Positions 8,685 through 16,814 of a stretch of DNA of 64,000 nucleotides are shown here, piece by piece; positions within the stretch are counted from its first letter, which is position 1; the number at the start of each line of letters is the position of its first letter. The notes under the pieces are model-generated. The model ran no database searches. It was not told the DNA's origin and worked only from the letters and a program-made list of their open reading frames with translations. The stretch comes from Burkholderia sp. SRS-46. Lineage in GTDB: Bacteria; Pseudomonadota; Gammaproteobacteria; Burkholderiales; Burkholderiaceae. The stretch covers positions 736,884 to 800,883 of the forward strand of contig NZ_PTXL01000003.1 in assembly GCF_004343775.1 (NCBI RefSeq), written 5' to 3'. The translations under genes were made by a program, and so were the position numbers.

Positions 8685-10007
8685 TCAGCGCGCCCGCAGC
8701 CGCGCGACCATCTCGTGGATCACGATATGGCGGATCGCCCTCAGCAGCCGAATTTCGCCACCCAGCGTCGCCGCGAGTTCCGGGCGCTCGGCCATCAGCG
8801 CCTCGTTGTCGCGGCCGACTTCGAGCAGCAGGGTGTCGGCCTCCGCCGGAATGCGCTGCAGCAGGTCGTCGATATGGCGCAGCGCGGTCGCGCGCGTCAG
8901 GCCGAGCGCCGCGCCGGCGGCCGCGAGCACCTCGCGCGTGAAATCCGCGTAGCGCTGCACGCCGGCGACCGGCCGCGTGAATTCCGCGAGATCGGGCCAG
9001 CGGCTGCGCATGCTGTAGGTCGCGGTTTCGTACACGCAGTCGCACAGCAGGTCGTAGTGCGGCGCCAGCGACAGGCCGCTGTCGGCGACGACGAAGCTCA
9101 GGTTCTTCAGGTGCGAATCCCCGTTGCCGATCGCGATGCAGAATACGAGCCAGCGGAAGATCCGCAGCCGCGCGGGCGCCGGTGCGCGGCATGCCTGCGC
9201 GAGCGCCGCGAGTGCGTCCAGCGACCAGTCCGTGTATTTCATCGTCGCGGCCAGGTTGAGCACCTGGCAGCCGTCGATCGCGTGACGCCGCTCGGCGCTG
9301 CCGCCCGTCACGTCGCGATCGAAGCGGCGGATCACGTAGACCGGCGACGGCACGTAGCGGCGCTCGACGTCGGGCACGTCGAGGCCGACACGGCGCGCAA
9401 GCGTCATCACGAACCACTCGTTGATGGCCGAATGCGGGTATTCGTGCGCGTGCGGATGATTCGGCTTGAGGATGTGGGTCGACACGGCCTGGCCGCTCGG
9501 CTCGAACAGCCGCCCGTCGCGCAGCACGACCGGGAGCTTGTGCTGCGCGCCCGCGAGCGACATCTTCTTCGGGGCATCGTGCGTGAGCGGAATCGTCGGC
9601 AGGTGGCGGATGCGCGCGTCGAGTGCCGCGTCGTCGAGCGGCCGCAGGCGCGTATCGTCGTCCGTGCGATCGTCGGGCACGCGCAGCGTGACCGAGCCGG
9701 CCGACTCGCGGCCGTAATGCGCGAGCAGCGCGAACGCGTCGCCGATGTCGGGCAGCCCCGCGTCGCGCGCGAGCAGCGCGCGCACGGTCTCCTCGGGCAG
9801 CAGGTTGTCGAAATACCACTGCACCGGGCGCGTGGTGGCGCCGTCGCGCAGCAGCGCGGCCTGCAGCGGCAGGTGCGGGCTCAGCGCGAAGCGCGACGGT
9901 GCGTCGAGCCAGGACGGCGCGTATTCGAACGCCCACAGGTTCTGGTTCTCGTGCAGCGTGCCGATGCGCTGGCCGTCGATCGACGCGACGAGGGTCCGCT
10001 CAGTCAT
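8685..10007 (-). CDS. hipA: HipA-type serine/threonine kinase toxin
   Basis: A 440-residue HipA-family toxin kinase. The N-terminal lobe shows the couple_hipA region (WYFDNLLPEE), the phosphate-binding loop SLAGAQHKLPV and the Lys in THILKPN. The catalytic loop is GNGDSHLKNLSF with Asp near residue 297. PHYDLLCD takes the place of the metal-binding DFG element. Characterised HipA toxins phosphorylate glutamyl-tRNA synthetase and cause growth arrest; targets vary among homologues. It overlaps hipB by 8 bp (ATGACTGA), so translation is coupled. All key residues appear present, so it should be active. Confidence 0.9.
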   Translation of the reverse strand: MTERTLVASIDGQRIGTLHENQNLWAFEYAPSWLDAPSRFALSPHLPLQAALLRDGATTRPVQWYFDNLLPEETVRALLARDAGLPDIGDAFALLAHYGRESAGSVTLRVPDDRTDDDTRLRPLDDAALDARIRHLPTIPLTHDAPKKMSLAGAQHKLPVVLRDGRLFEPSGQAVSTHILKPNHPHAHEYPHSAINEWFVMTLARRVGLDVPDVERRYVPSPVYVIRRFDRDVTGGSAERRHAIDGCQVLNLAATMKYTDWSLDALAALAQACRAPAPARLRIFRWLVFCIAIGNGDSHLKNLSFVVADSGLSLAPHYDLLCDCVYETATYSMRSRWPDLAEFTRPVAGVQRYADFTREVLAAAGAALGLTRATALRHIDDLLQRIPAEADTLLLEVGRDNEALMAERPELAATLGGEIRLLRAIRHIVIHEMVARLRAR

Positions 10008-10539
10008 TCGGCGTCTCCTTGTGCGGCGCGCCCGGCGCCCGGGCCGAGTCCGCCCCGGCCAGCACGCGGCGCGCGACGTCCAGTGCGCGCTGCGTGCCGG
10101 CCGACGCGGGCCGGCCGGCGGATTCCGTGGCGGTCGCGCCGGCCAGCAGCAGCCGGGCGGCGGTCAGCAGGCGTTCCGGGTCGGGCGGGGCGCCGGCGCG
10201 GTCGCCATCCGTGCGCGATGCATCGCTGGCGCGCAGCAGCAGTTGCTCGGCGGCGCGCCGCGCCCGGACGTTCGCGCGGTGGCTGGCCTGCGCGGACTGG
10301 CGCTCGAGCAGCGCGTCGTCCGCATCGGGAATGTCGACGACCAACCGCACGCCGAGCCCCTGCAGGATCTGGAACAGCTTGCCCCACTGGACGGTGTCCG
10401 CGCCGCGCTCGGCCTTCACCATGAACGATTCGCTGACGCCGACGCTGCCGGCGGCATCGTCCTGCCGCAGGTTCTGCACCTTGCGCGCGGCGCGGATCAC
10501 GCCGCCGATATCGGATGCCTGTTCGATCGTGTAACGCAT
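10000..10539 (-). CDS. hipB: HipB-type antitoxin / repressor
   Basis: A 179-residue protein with an N-terminal XRE helix-turn-helix (about 8-70; RQDDAAGSVGVSESFMVKAERG) followed by a long Ala/Arg-rich C-terminal extension of about 100 residues. E. coli HipB is only 88 residues, so the tail is unusual; it may make extra contacts with HipA. The start at 10539 (MRYTIEQ) is chosen because upstream translation in this frame runs through the operator repeats. It should bind and neutralise HipA and repress the operon through the repeats at 10613-10779. Confidence 0.85.
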   Translation of the reverse strand: MRYTIEQASDIGGVIRAARKVQNLRQDDAAGSVGVSESFMVKAERGADTVQWGKLFQILQGLGVRLVVDIPDADDALLERQSAQASHRANVRARRAAEQLLLRASDASRTDGDRAGAPPDPERLLTAARLLLAGATATESAGRPASAGTQRALDVARRVLAGADSARAPGAPHKETPND

Positions 10540-10612
10540 GTCGTGGGACTCCGGCGGTGGAAGCGGCGACGGCCGGCGGCGGGTGCGGCGCGTTCCTGGG
10601 CTGCCATAAAAA

Positions 10613-10779
10613 ACTGTGCGATCAAACAGTATTGTATCAAAACCGCGAAATGCAAGCCGAAACCGTGCAATCGACGAGTTTTTTGTGAATGGGGCCCGAA
10701 TCGGAGAAAAACTGTTCGATCGAACAGTTTCTGTAACGTCAGGTGCCGAATCGGCTGAAAAACCGTTCGAGCACACAGT
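10613..10779 (-). promoter_or_regulatory. Array of four 18-bp hip operator-like repeats
   Basis: Four related 18-bp dyads: 10613-10630 (ACTGTGCGATCAAACAGT), 10662-10679 (ACCGTGCAATCGACGAGT), 10711-10728 (ACTGTTCGATCGAACAGT, a perfect palindrome) and 10762-10779 (ACCGTTCGAGCACACAGT). Start-to-start spacing is 49, 49 and 51 bp. The two upstream copies share extra flanking sequence (CGAATCGG...GAAAAAC). The array lies 74-240 bp upstream of hipB. Inferred to be HipB sites giving cooperative autorepression; the sequence differs from the E. coli hip operator. Confidence 0.75.
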
Positions 10780-11399
10780 CTCGGCAAATACGACGCGGCA
10801 GACGAATACGCGCCATGTTTCCCACTTCAAACCATGTTTGCATATTTTGCAATGATCGCGCGATGCCCTTCCGATCCCGCAACGCACCATGAAAATTGGC
10901 GCGGAAAGGCATTTTCCGAACGTCGGATTTGCAATTGCAAGCTGTTTGAAAAATCGTGAAGCGCCTACGGACGCCATGCCTCGCGCGCGATGCAATGTTT
11001 GGAATTCAGCATCAATTTACATGCGGCATTCGTCGGATCATAGTTTGACCAAACGACGCAGCACCATAACGACGACCGGGTACCGACGGAGACCGAGATG
11101 AGACGCAGCTACGAGGGGCCGACCAGGCAATTCCATTCCACGCGGAGCGCCCGACAGGGCGAGGCACGCAACGTGCCGGCATCCCGCGCGACCGGCTGCT
11201 AGCCGGCGCTCCCCACGCAACACCCAATTCACTTTCGCGCGCCGACGCATCGTCCGGCGCGCGAAGGCTGCGCATGCGTGCTCTGGCCATCAGGGGGCGG
11301 CGCGCGAGCCCGGCTTGTCGTTCGCGACGGCCGGCACACACGGCGACGGGCCGACGAGCCCGCGCCGACGAGACAACCGTTCATCAATAGGAGGGGCTG
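10780..11399. other. Intergenic between hip promoter region and DUF2957 operon
   Basis: About 620 bp. No long gene is supported. It holds AT-rich sequence near 10800-11050, a possible 34-codon ORF at 11098-11202 preceded by a purine-rich stretch, and a strong hairpin at 11234-11265. A GGAGG ribosome site for the downstream lipoprotein gene lies just before 11400. Confidence 0.4.
11234..11265. terminator. Strong 11-bp hairpin, terminator-like
   Basis: Perfect arms TTCGCGCGCCG (11234-11244) and CGGCGCGCGAA (11255-11265) with a 10-nt loop. No annotated gene ends here. It may terminate a short transcript from around 11098 or shield the downstream operon. There is no T run. Confidence 0.5.
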
Positions 11400-12989
11400 A
11401 TGCGTTTCAAGCCTGGGCTGTCCGTTTTATTGTCCTGTGCAATGGTGGTCGTGCCGTTCATCGCCGCGTGCGGCGGGGGCGACGATCCGGGGCCGATCAA
11501 CGTGCCGCAGTGCTCGGGCAGCAGTTGCGGGCCGAGCGGCCCTGTGAGCCAGCAGCCCGTCGTCGCGAAGCTCTGTCCCGACGCGCTCGACTATACGACG
11601 ACCTACACCGGTGGCTCCGGCAGCGGCGAATACCTGAAGGTGCGCTTCGACACGACGAAGCAGACCTACCAGATGCAGTTCATCGAATCGTCGGTGCCGA
11701 CGTCGGCCGGCCAGATCAACACGACGCGCGCGGGCCTCACGATCAGCGGCGCCTTCCACCACCCGACCAACCTGCCGTCGTCCGAGCAGAACCGCTGCGC
11801 GTTCATTCTCGATAGCGGCGCGACGAGCGACGGCAGCTATGCGGTGAAGATCAACCGCTACGATCCGCCGATGCTGTTCGTCGGCAACGGCGTGGTCGGC
11901 GGCGGCATTCCCGGCGCGACGATCGCGTTCGATGGTATCCAACTCGGGGACACGACGCTCGGCACCGTGCCGTCGCGCACGTTCGACTTCTACCCGTTCA
12001 TCGGCTTCAGCGCGACCGAGACCGATTTCACGAAGGTCGCCGGCAACTACAACGAACTCGGCGTCCACTTGCAGCCGACCGGCACCTCGTTCCAGACCGC
12101 GACGCCGCAAGGCTGGCAGCCGGACGTCGTGAACTGGAACCAGACGCTGAACGCGGACGGCTCGTGCACGATCACGGCGGGCAGCGACTACTCGTGCCAG
12201 ACGACGGGGACGCCGTGGACGCAGCGCACGAATGCGGACGGCTCGCCCGACAACGTGTTCGTCAGCCACTCCGCGGGGGGCGCGTATCCGGGCGCCGGGC
12301 AGACGCTGCCGCTCGTGATCATCACGCCGACGCAGGCGAAGGGCATCATGATCGTCGGCAAGCTGAACGGTGTGCTCGTGCCGGTCGTGATTCGCGTCGG
12401 CTACTCGTATTCGCCGCCCGACTTTCCGCTCGGTTCGGTCGCGGACGCCGAGGTCGGCATCTCCGTGCTGTCGCCTGCGACCGCATTGCCGGCGAACTCG
12501 CTGCAGGGCGGCTTCGTCGGCGCGACGAGCGCGTCCGCGTGCGGCGTCGTCACCTACAACGGCCCGAAGGGCGCGCCGGCACAGAGCGGCCCTGCCTTCG
12601 ACGGCTTGAAGGCGCACCCGAACCTGCCGGGCTCGTTCGACGGTACGTTCTTCCTGCCGGACGCCGGCAACTGCACGGACGGCAGCGCGGTGTCGACGAT
12701 CGCGGCGAACTACACGTCGACGCTGTTCCAGGGCACGACGGCCGCGTTCATCAATCCGCAGACCTCGGGCGTGACGGGCCAGTTCGCGCTCGACTACGCG
12801 CAGGCGACGCCCGGCAAGATCAAGGTGACGGCACTGCGCGACTTCAACGCGAGAAACGCGAACGGCGACGTGGCGATCATCAGCAAGGGCGATACGGGCT
12901 GGGCCGTGAAGGTCGGCAACGTCTACGCGATGGTCGTGAACGACAGCAAGATCAACCCGTTCTTCACGGTCGGCGCATTCGTCCAGTGA
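11400..12989 (+). CDS. DUF2957 family lipoprotein (first copy)
   Basis: A 529-residue lipoprotein: signal peptide, lipobox FIAAC with Cys about 24, then a Gly/Asp linker. The mature part is beta-rich and Gly/Thr-rich, and I recognise it as the Burkholderia-type DUF2957 family of unknown function. It is paralogous to the next gene: shared segments include an LCPDALDY-type start of the mature domain, the FxGxGVxGGxIPGxTIxFDG block, KGIMIVGKLNG and the C-terminal FFTVGAFVQ. The start has a strong AGGAGGGG site. It is first in a probable four-gene operon with a DUF2957 paralogue, an OmpW-like porin and a PraB-like protein. Confidence 0.75.
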   Translation: MRFKPGLSVLLSCAMVVVPFIAACGGGDDPGPINVPQCSGSSCGPSGPVSQQPVVAKLCPDALDYTTTYTGGSGSGEYLKVRFDTTKQTYQMQFIESSVPTSAGQINTTRAGLTISGAFHHPTNLPSSEQNRCAFILDSGATSDGSYAVKINRYDPPMLFVGNGVVGGGIPGATIAFDGIQLGDTTLGTVPSRTFDFYPFIGFSATETDFTKVAGNYNELGVHLQPTGTSFQTATPQGWQPDVVNWNQTLNADGSCTITAGSDYSCQTTGTPWTQRTNADGSPDNVFVSHSAGGAYPGAGQTLPLVIITPTQAKGIMIVGKLNGVLVPVVIRVGYSYSPPDFPLGSVADAEVGISVLSPATALPANSLQGGFVGATSASACGVVTYNGPKGAPAQSGPAFDGLKAHPNLPGSFDGTFFLPDAGNCTDGSAVSTIAANYTSTLFQGTTAAFINPQTSGVTGQFALDYAQATPGKIKVTALRDFNARNANGDVAIISKGDTGWAVKVGNVYAMVVNDSKINPFFTVGAFVQ

Positions 12990-13047
12990 TCGTTCGTCAG
13001 GCGGGGCGGCGCAAGCCGCCGCCCTCGTCCATATAGAAAGGATTCCT

Positions 13048-14301
13048 ATGAAAATCTCCCATTGGATGGCCGCCGCCGTGTTCGCGCCGGTGCTCGCGGC
13101 ATGCGGCGGCGACGGCGATCCGCCGCCGGCACCGGTCGAGCGCCTGTGCCCGCAGCAGATCGACTACAACACGGCGTTCATCGGCGGAGCCGGGTCGGGC
13201 GAGCTCGTGAAGGTGCAGCTCGACACCGTGAAGATGATCTTCCGGATCACCTATCTCGCGTCACCGGTGCCGGCCGTGCAGGGCACCGTCCAGCCGACGC
13301 GCGAAGCCGCGCCGTACAACGTCATGGAGGGCACGCTCGCCGATGAAACCGGCCTGCCCACGCAGAAGCTGAACCAGTGCACGTTCCGCCTGGTCAACGC
13401 GAACCTCGACCCCGCGCGGCCGGCGCGCATGTTCCTCGGCGAGGGCGTGCTGGGCGGCGCGATCCCCGGCTCGACGATCCAGTTCGACGGCGTGATCGGC
13501 GTCGGCCGGATTTCGAAGACGACGTACCCGACCTATCCGTTCGTCAGCTTCTCGCAGCAGGAAACCGACCTGTCGAAGATCGCGGGCACCTACAACCAGC
13601 TCGGCTATCACCAGGTGCCGTCGCAGAACTTCGCGGAGGTCGGGATCGACCAGGCGGTGACGATCCGCGCCGACGGCAGCTTCACCGAGACCGACAACCT
13701 CGGCGTGCGGAACGGCGGCGCGCCGCTCGCGTCGTCCGCGGTGGTCAACCGGAACTTCACGCTGCGCACGGATGCGCCGGCCTTCCAGTCGATCAACTAC
13801 CAGCCGCAGGTTCCGGCGACACTCGCCGCCGTGGATCCGACGAAGGCCGGGCGCGGAATCATGATCGTCGGCAAGCTGCGCAACCAGCTCGTGCCGATCC
13901 TGATCCGCACCGGCGCCGCCAATGCGGACCTGACGCAGGGCGCGCCGTCCGCCGACGACGAATCGGGCATCTCGATCCTGAGCCCGCGCAACCCGATCGC
14001 GGTGGGCTCGCTGGACGGCGAGTACACCGGCCTCGACTGCCGGCTCGACTACCGCGCGACCGCGCTGGTCGGCAAGGAAGCGACGCTGCTCGATCCGTTC
14101 AACGCGTCGCAGGCGGCGCTCACGCGCGCGCTGAACCTCGACTACACGCAGCGCGTGCCGGGCGTGATCACGTCGGTGCATACGGATGCGGCAACGGGCC
14201 CGGCAACCGGCAAGTTCGTGTTCACGGGCGGCGTATTCGGCTTCCTCGACACGAGCATCGCGAACCATCCGTATTTCACGATCGGCGCATTCGTGCAATG
14301 A
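13048..14301 (+). CDS. DUF2957 family lipoprotein (second copy)
   Basis: A 417-residue lipoprotein (lipobox VLAAC, Cys about 19), a shorter paralogue of the preceding gene. Conserved blocks are LCPQQIDYNTAF, FLGEGVLGGAIPGSTIQFDG, RGIMIVGKLRNQLVPILIR and the identical-style end YFTIGAFVQ. The length difference comes from shorter loops and a missing Cys-containing segment in the C-terminal half. It follows the first copy by 58 bp. Function unknown. Co-occurrence with an outer-membrane porin suggests a surface or periplasmic complex, which is inference. Confidence 0.75.
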   Translation: MKISHWMAAAVFAPVLAACGGDGDPPPAPVERLCPQQIDYNTAFIGGAGSGELVKVQLDTVKMIFRITYLASPVPAVQGTVQPTREAAPYNVMEGTLADETGLPTQKLNQCTFRLVNANLDPARPARMFLGEGVLGGAIPGSTIQFDGVIGVGRISKTTYPTYPFVSFSQQETDLSKIAGTYNQLGYHQVPSQNFAEVGIDQAVTIRADGSFTETDNLGVRNGGAPLASSAVVNRNFTLRTDAPAFQSINYQPQVPATLAAVDPTKAGRGIMIVGKLRNQLVPILIRTGAANADLTQGAPSADDESGISILSPRNPIAVGSLDGEYTGLDCRLDYRATALVGKEATLLDPFNASQAALTRALNLDYTQRVPGVITSVHTDAATGPATGKFVFTGGVFGFLDTSIANHPYFTIGAFVQ

Positions 14302-14332
14302 CGCCGGCAGACGCAAAGTGCGAGGAGACTCT

Positions 14333-15157
14333 ATGAAGAAGCTGTTTGCTGCCGGCTTCGCCGCCACGATGCCGCTGCTCGCGTGCGCGCAGCAGGCGGG
14401 CGACAACGTCGCGACGCTCGGCTGGCTGCACGTGATGCCGCAGGGCTCGGGCGGCCCGCTGACCACGAACGTGGTGAATTCGCCGATGAACGGCCCGCTG
14501 CGCCTGCCGAGCTCGTTCACGTCGCCGGGCTCGAGCCTTACCGTCAACAACGCCGACACGGTCGGCCTCACGCTCACGCATTTCTTCACCGACCACATCG
14601 CGGTGACGTCGGTGCTCGGCGTGCCGCCGGAGTTCACGCTGACCGGGCACGGGATGATCCGCCCGTTCGGCCCGAGCGGCTCGCTCGGCAACGTCGATCT
14701 CGACAAGTCGGCGAACCAGCCGATCGTGAAGAACGCGCGGCAGTGGAGCCCGGCCGTGATCCTGCAGTACTACTTCAACGCGCCGAACGCGCGCTTCCGG
14801 CCGTTCGTCGGGATCGGCATCGCGTACAGCTGGTTCTCGAACATCGAGCTGAACGGCAATTTCGCGCGCGACGTGAACGAGAACCTGGGCAGCGTGCTGG
14901 CGGCGGGCGCGGGCAAGGCGGGGCCGACCTCGGTGGAGGCGAAGGCGTCGTCGTCGTTCACGCCGATCTACAACCTCGGCGCGAGCTATGCAATCACGAA
15001 CCGCTGGGCGTTGACGGCGACGCTGTCGTACATGCCGCTCAAGACGTATTCGACGATGACCATCAAGGCGGCCGACGGCACGGCGCTCGCGACGACGCGC
15101 TCGAAGGTGAAGGCGGACCCGTTGATCACATTCGTCGGCATCTCCTACAAGTTCTGA
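14333..15157 (+). CDS. OmpW/AlkL-like outer-membrane protein
   Basis: A 274-residue protein with a signal peptide ending near residue 19 (LLACAQ) and the features of the eight-stranded OmpW barrel: LGWLHVMP near the N-terminus, LTLTHFFTDHIAVTSVLGVPPEF, FRPFVGIGIAYSWFSN and a terminal aromatic residue (VGISYKF). It is longer than E. coli OmpW (about 210) because of extended loops. OmpW and AlkL proteins let small hydrophobic molecules cross the outer membrane. The GAGGAG site precedes the start at 14333, 31 bp after the lipoprotein gene. Paired with a PraB-like protein downstream, a role with hydrophobic compounds is plausible. Confidence 0.75.
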   Translation: MKKLFAAGFAATMPLLACAQQAGDNVATLGWLHVMPQGSGGPLTTNVVNSPMNGPLRLPSSFTSPGSSLTVNNADTVGLTLTHFFTDHIAVTSVLGVPPEFTLTGHGMIRPFGPSGSLGNVDLDKSANQPIVKNARQWSPAVILQYYFNAPNARFRPFVGIGIAYSWFSNIELNGNFARDVNENLGSVLAAGAGKAGPTSVEAKASSSFTPIYNLGASYAITNRWALTATLSYMPLKTYSTMTIKAADGTALATTRSKVKADPLITFVGISYKF

Positions 15158-15270
15158 CCCGGCGGGCGCCCGCCGGGCGCCATGCCGGGTTCCTGCGGCG
15201 CGCTGGCCGGTCCGGTTCGCGCGCCGTCCATACGGCGGCTCGCCGCCATTCGTCAAGTGAGGCCAGTACC

Positions 15271-15765
15271 ATGAAGATTCGCAAAGCCGTTTCTGTCGTT
15301 GCTGCGCTTGCATTGTCGTCCGCGCTCGCCGCGCCCGCCTTCGCCGTCGTCGTGTCGCGCACGGACGGCGTGCCGTTGAACCCCAATGGCGAACCGTTCT
15401 CGGCAACGGGCATCACCGCGCTGAGCAAGGGCACGATCACCGCGAACTGCACGTCGACATTCAACGGCACGATCACGCCGACCGGCAGCGTGCTGATCAC
15501 GTCGGCGCAGTTCACGGGCGGCGGCACCTGCGGGCTGATCACGGCCACCGGGCTGCCGTGGACCGGGCAGGCGGACACCGCGACGCAATTGACGATCAAC
15601 AACGTGAAGATCTCGGTGACGCTGCTCGGCACCTGTGGCCCGAGCAAGGTCGTGGCGACGTGGAGCGATGCGAACTCGTCGCTGACGTTCAACAACGCGA
15701 CGCTGTCGCCGGACTGCAAGGTGAACGGCACGCTGCTGACGTCGCCGAAGCTCCACGTGCAGTAA
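15271..15765 (+). CDS. PraB-like secreted protein (alkane-oxidation activator family)
   Basis: A 164-residue exported protein: signal peptide ending APAFA near residue 25, then a beta-rich mature domain with four spaced cysteines (NCTSTF, TCGLI, TCGPS, DCKV) and the signature GLPWT. This pattern matches PraB, a Pseudomonas secreted protein linked to alkane use and biofilm formation. The gene is 113 bp after the OmpW-like gene and is followed by a hairpin, so it probably ends the operon. The assignment is by motif memory and moderately sure. Confidence 0.6.
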   Translation: MKIRKAVSVVAALALSSALAAPAFAVVVSRTDGVPLNPNGEPFSATGITALSKGTITANCTSTFNGTITPTGSVLITSAQFTGGGTCGLITATGLPWTGQADTATQLTINNVKISVTLLGTCGPSKVVATWSDANSSLTFNNATLSPDCKVNGTLLTSPKLHVQ

Positions 15766-15782
15766 GCCAGGCGCCTGGGCGG

Positions 15783-15805
15783 GCCGCGCGTCACGAGCGC
15801 GCGGC
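15783..15805 (+). terminator. Hairpin after PraB-like gene
   Basis: Perfect 8-bp arms GCCGCGCG / CGCGCGGC with a 7-nt loop, 18 bp after the stop codon; no T run. Probably ends the DUF2957-OmpW-PraB transcript. Confidence 0.5.
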
Positions 15806-15938
15806 TCGCGTGGTGCTGCATTCGGCCGACGCGGTGTCGGTCCTCGAGCACGCGCTGAGCGGGATCGGCATGGCGTTCTCGGGCATCGCGGCCCTGCAGG
15901 TTGACTACTGCGCGATCATGTTCAAGTAAATCGCTATC

Positions 15939-16703
15939 CTAAGTAATGCGGCCGTTTATGTTTCGTAAGCGGTCTGTTAACGACACCTCTCTGAGTGCAG
16001 CCCGATTGCTCAGTGCGTAGAACGCCAGCATGCTGACGAGCATCGCAAAAGCGACGCCGCTCGTGTCCCAACGCAGCCCCAGACTGAACGCCAATGCCTT
16101 GATCGCGGTCATGCCGAGTGCCATGACGAGCAGCATCGCCGCAAATTCAGGCGCGACCCGAACCGGAGCCAGAACCAGCACGCGTACCGTGTTGCGTCGA
16201 AGCCTGTCCTTGCGGTCAGCCTCGCGCAGGATCAAAAGCGCCAGCATGGCCAACATCGACATCGGAAACCAACGGAGATGGAGTACGAGCGTATTCCACA
16301 CGGCGTCTGCCTCGAGCGTTCCACCGAAGATGTTGAGAATCGCATCGAGGGGTGAGCGCATCGCATCGAGCGTCAATCCTGCGCAGATAGCGGGCATGCA
16401 CCAGAGCATCGACTGACGCGCACAGCTGCCGTGCGATCCGCTTCTCGTCGAGTAGCCGGCGATGCCGCATGCAATTGCGCCGACGCAACACCAGATCCAG
16501 CCGGAATTGGCGCCATGCAGCCGGGTCGGCAAGTCGCATGTCAGGTAACCGAGGAGCGCGAACGACACCACGCCGCGCACCCGTTCGGATGTCGAAAAAA
16601 GGGTAGTCCGCGCGCGCCGGAACCCAACGCATGCGCGGATCGCGTCCGTCATCCTTGCCGGACGCCTGGCCGTGTCAGCCGGCGGCGCAGTCGGAGAAGT
16701 CAT
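15939..16703 (-). CDS. Multi-spanning membrane protein, unknown
   Basis: A 254-residue protein with about five to six hydrophobic segments (for example VSFALLGYLTCDL, WIWCCVGAIACGIAGY, MLAMLALLILREA, AAMLLVMALGMTAIKALAFSLGL, VAFAMLVSMLAFYAL). The basic N-terminus (about 1-40) is cytoplasmic-looking. A later in-frame start is possible because no strong ribosome site precedes the first ATG. No family recognised. It has AT-richer codon use than its neighbours and converges with the PraB-like gene. Role unknown. Confidence 0.55.
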   Translation of the reverse strand: MTSPTAPPADTARRPARMTDAIRACVGFRRARTTLFSTSERVRGVVSFALLGYLTCDLPTRLHGANSGWIWCCVGAIACGIAGYSTRSGSHGSCARQSMLWCMPAICAGLTLDAMRSPLDAILNIFGGTLEADAVWNTLVLHLRWFPMSMLAMLALLILREADRKDRLRRNTVRVLVLAPVRVAPEFAAMLLVMALGMTAIKALAFSLGLRWDTSGVAFAMLVSMLAFYALSNRAALREVSLTDRLRNINGRIT

Positions 16704-16814
16704 GGCCGTTCAGGCGGGATCTCTCATGCCCGCGTCTCCCCTTCATGTTCACGTTGTCGACGTAGCGAGGTGAACCGGCGCCGGGCGATGGCGCCGGTTC
16801 GTCACGCGTCGTGG

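Noticed and set aside
10540..10995. N-terminal extension of HipB
   Set aside because: The translated segment is the operator array; the repeats show up as repeated peptide and the helix-turn-helix protein starts at 10539.
15806..15929. Short protein-like tail (ends LQVDYCAIMFK) right of the PraB-like gene
   Set aside because: Open only as the extension of a shadow frame, no start codon or family; too short to call even as a remnant.
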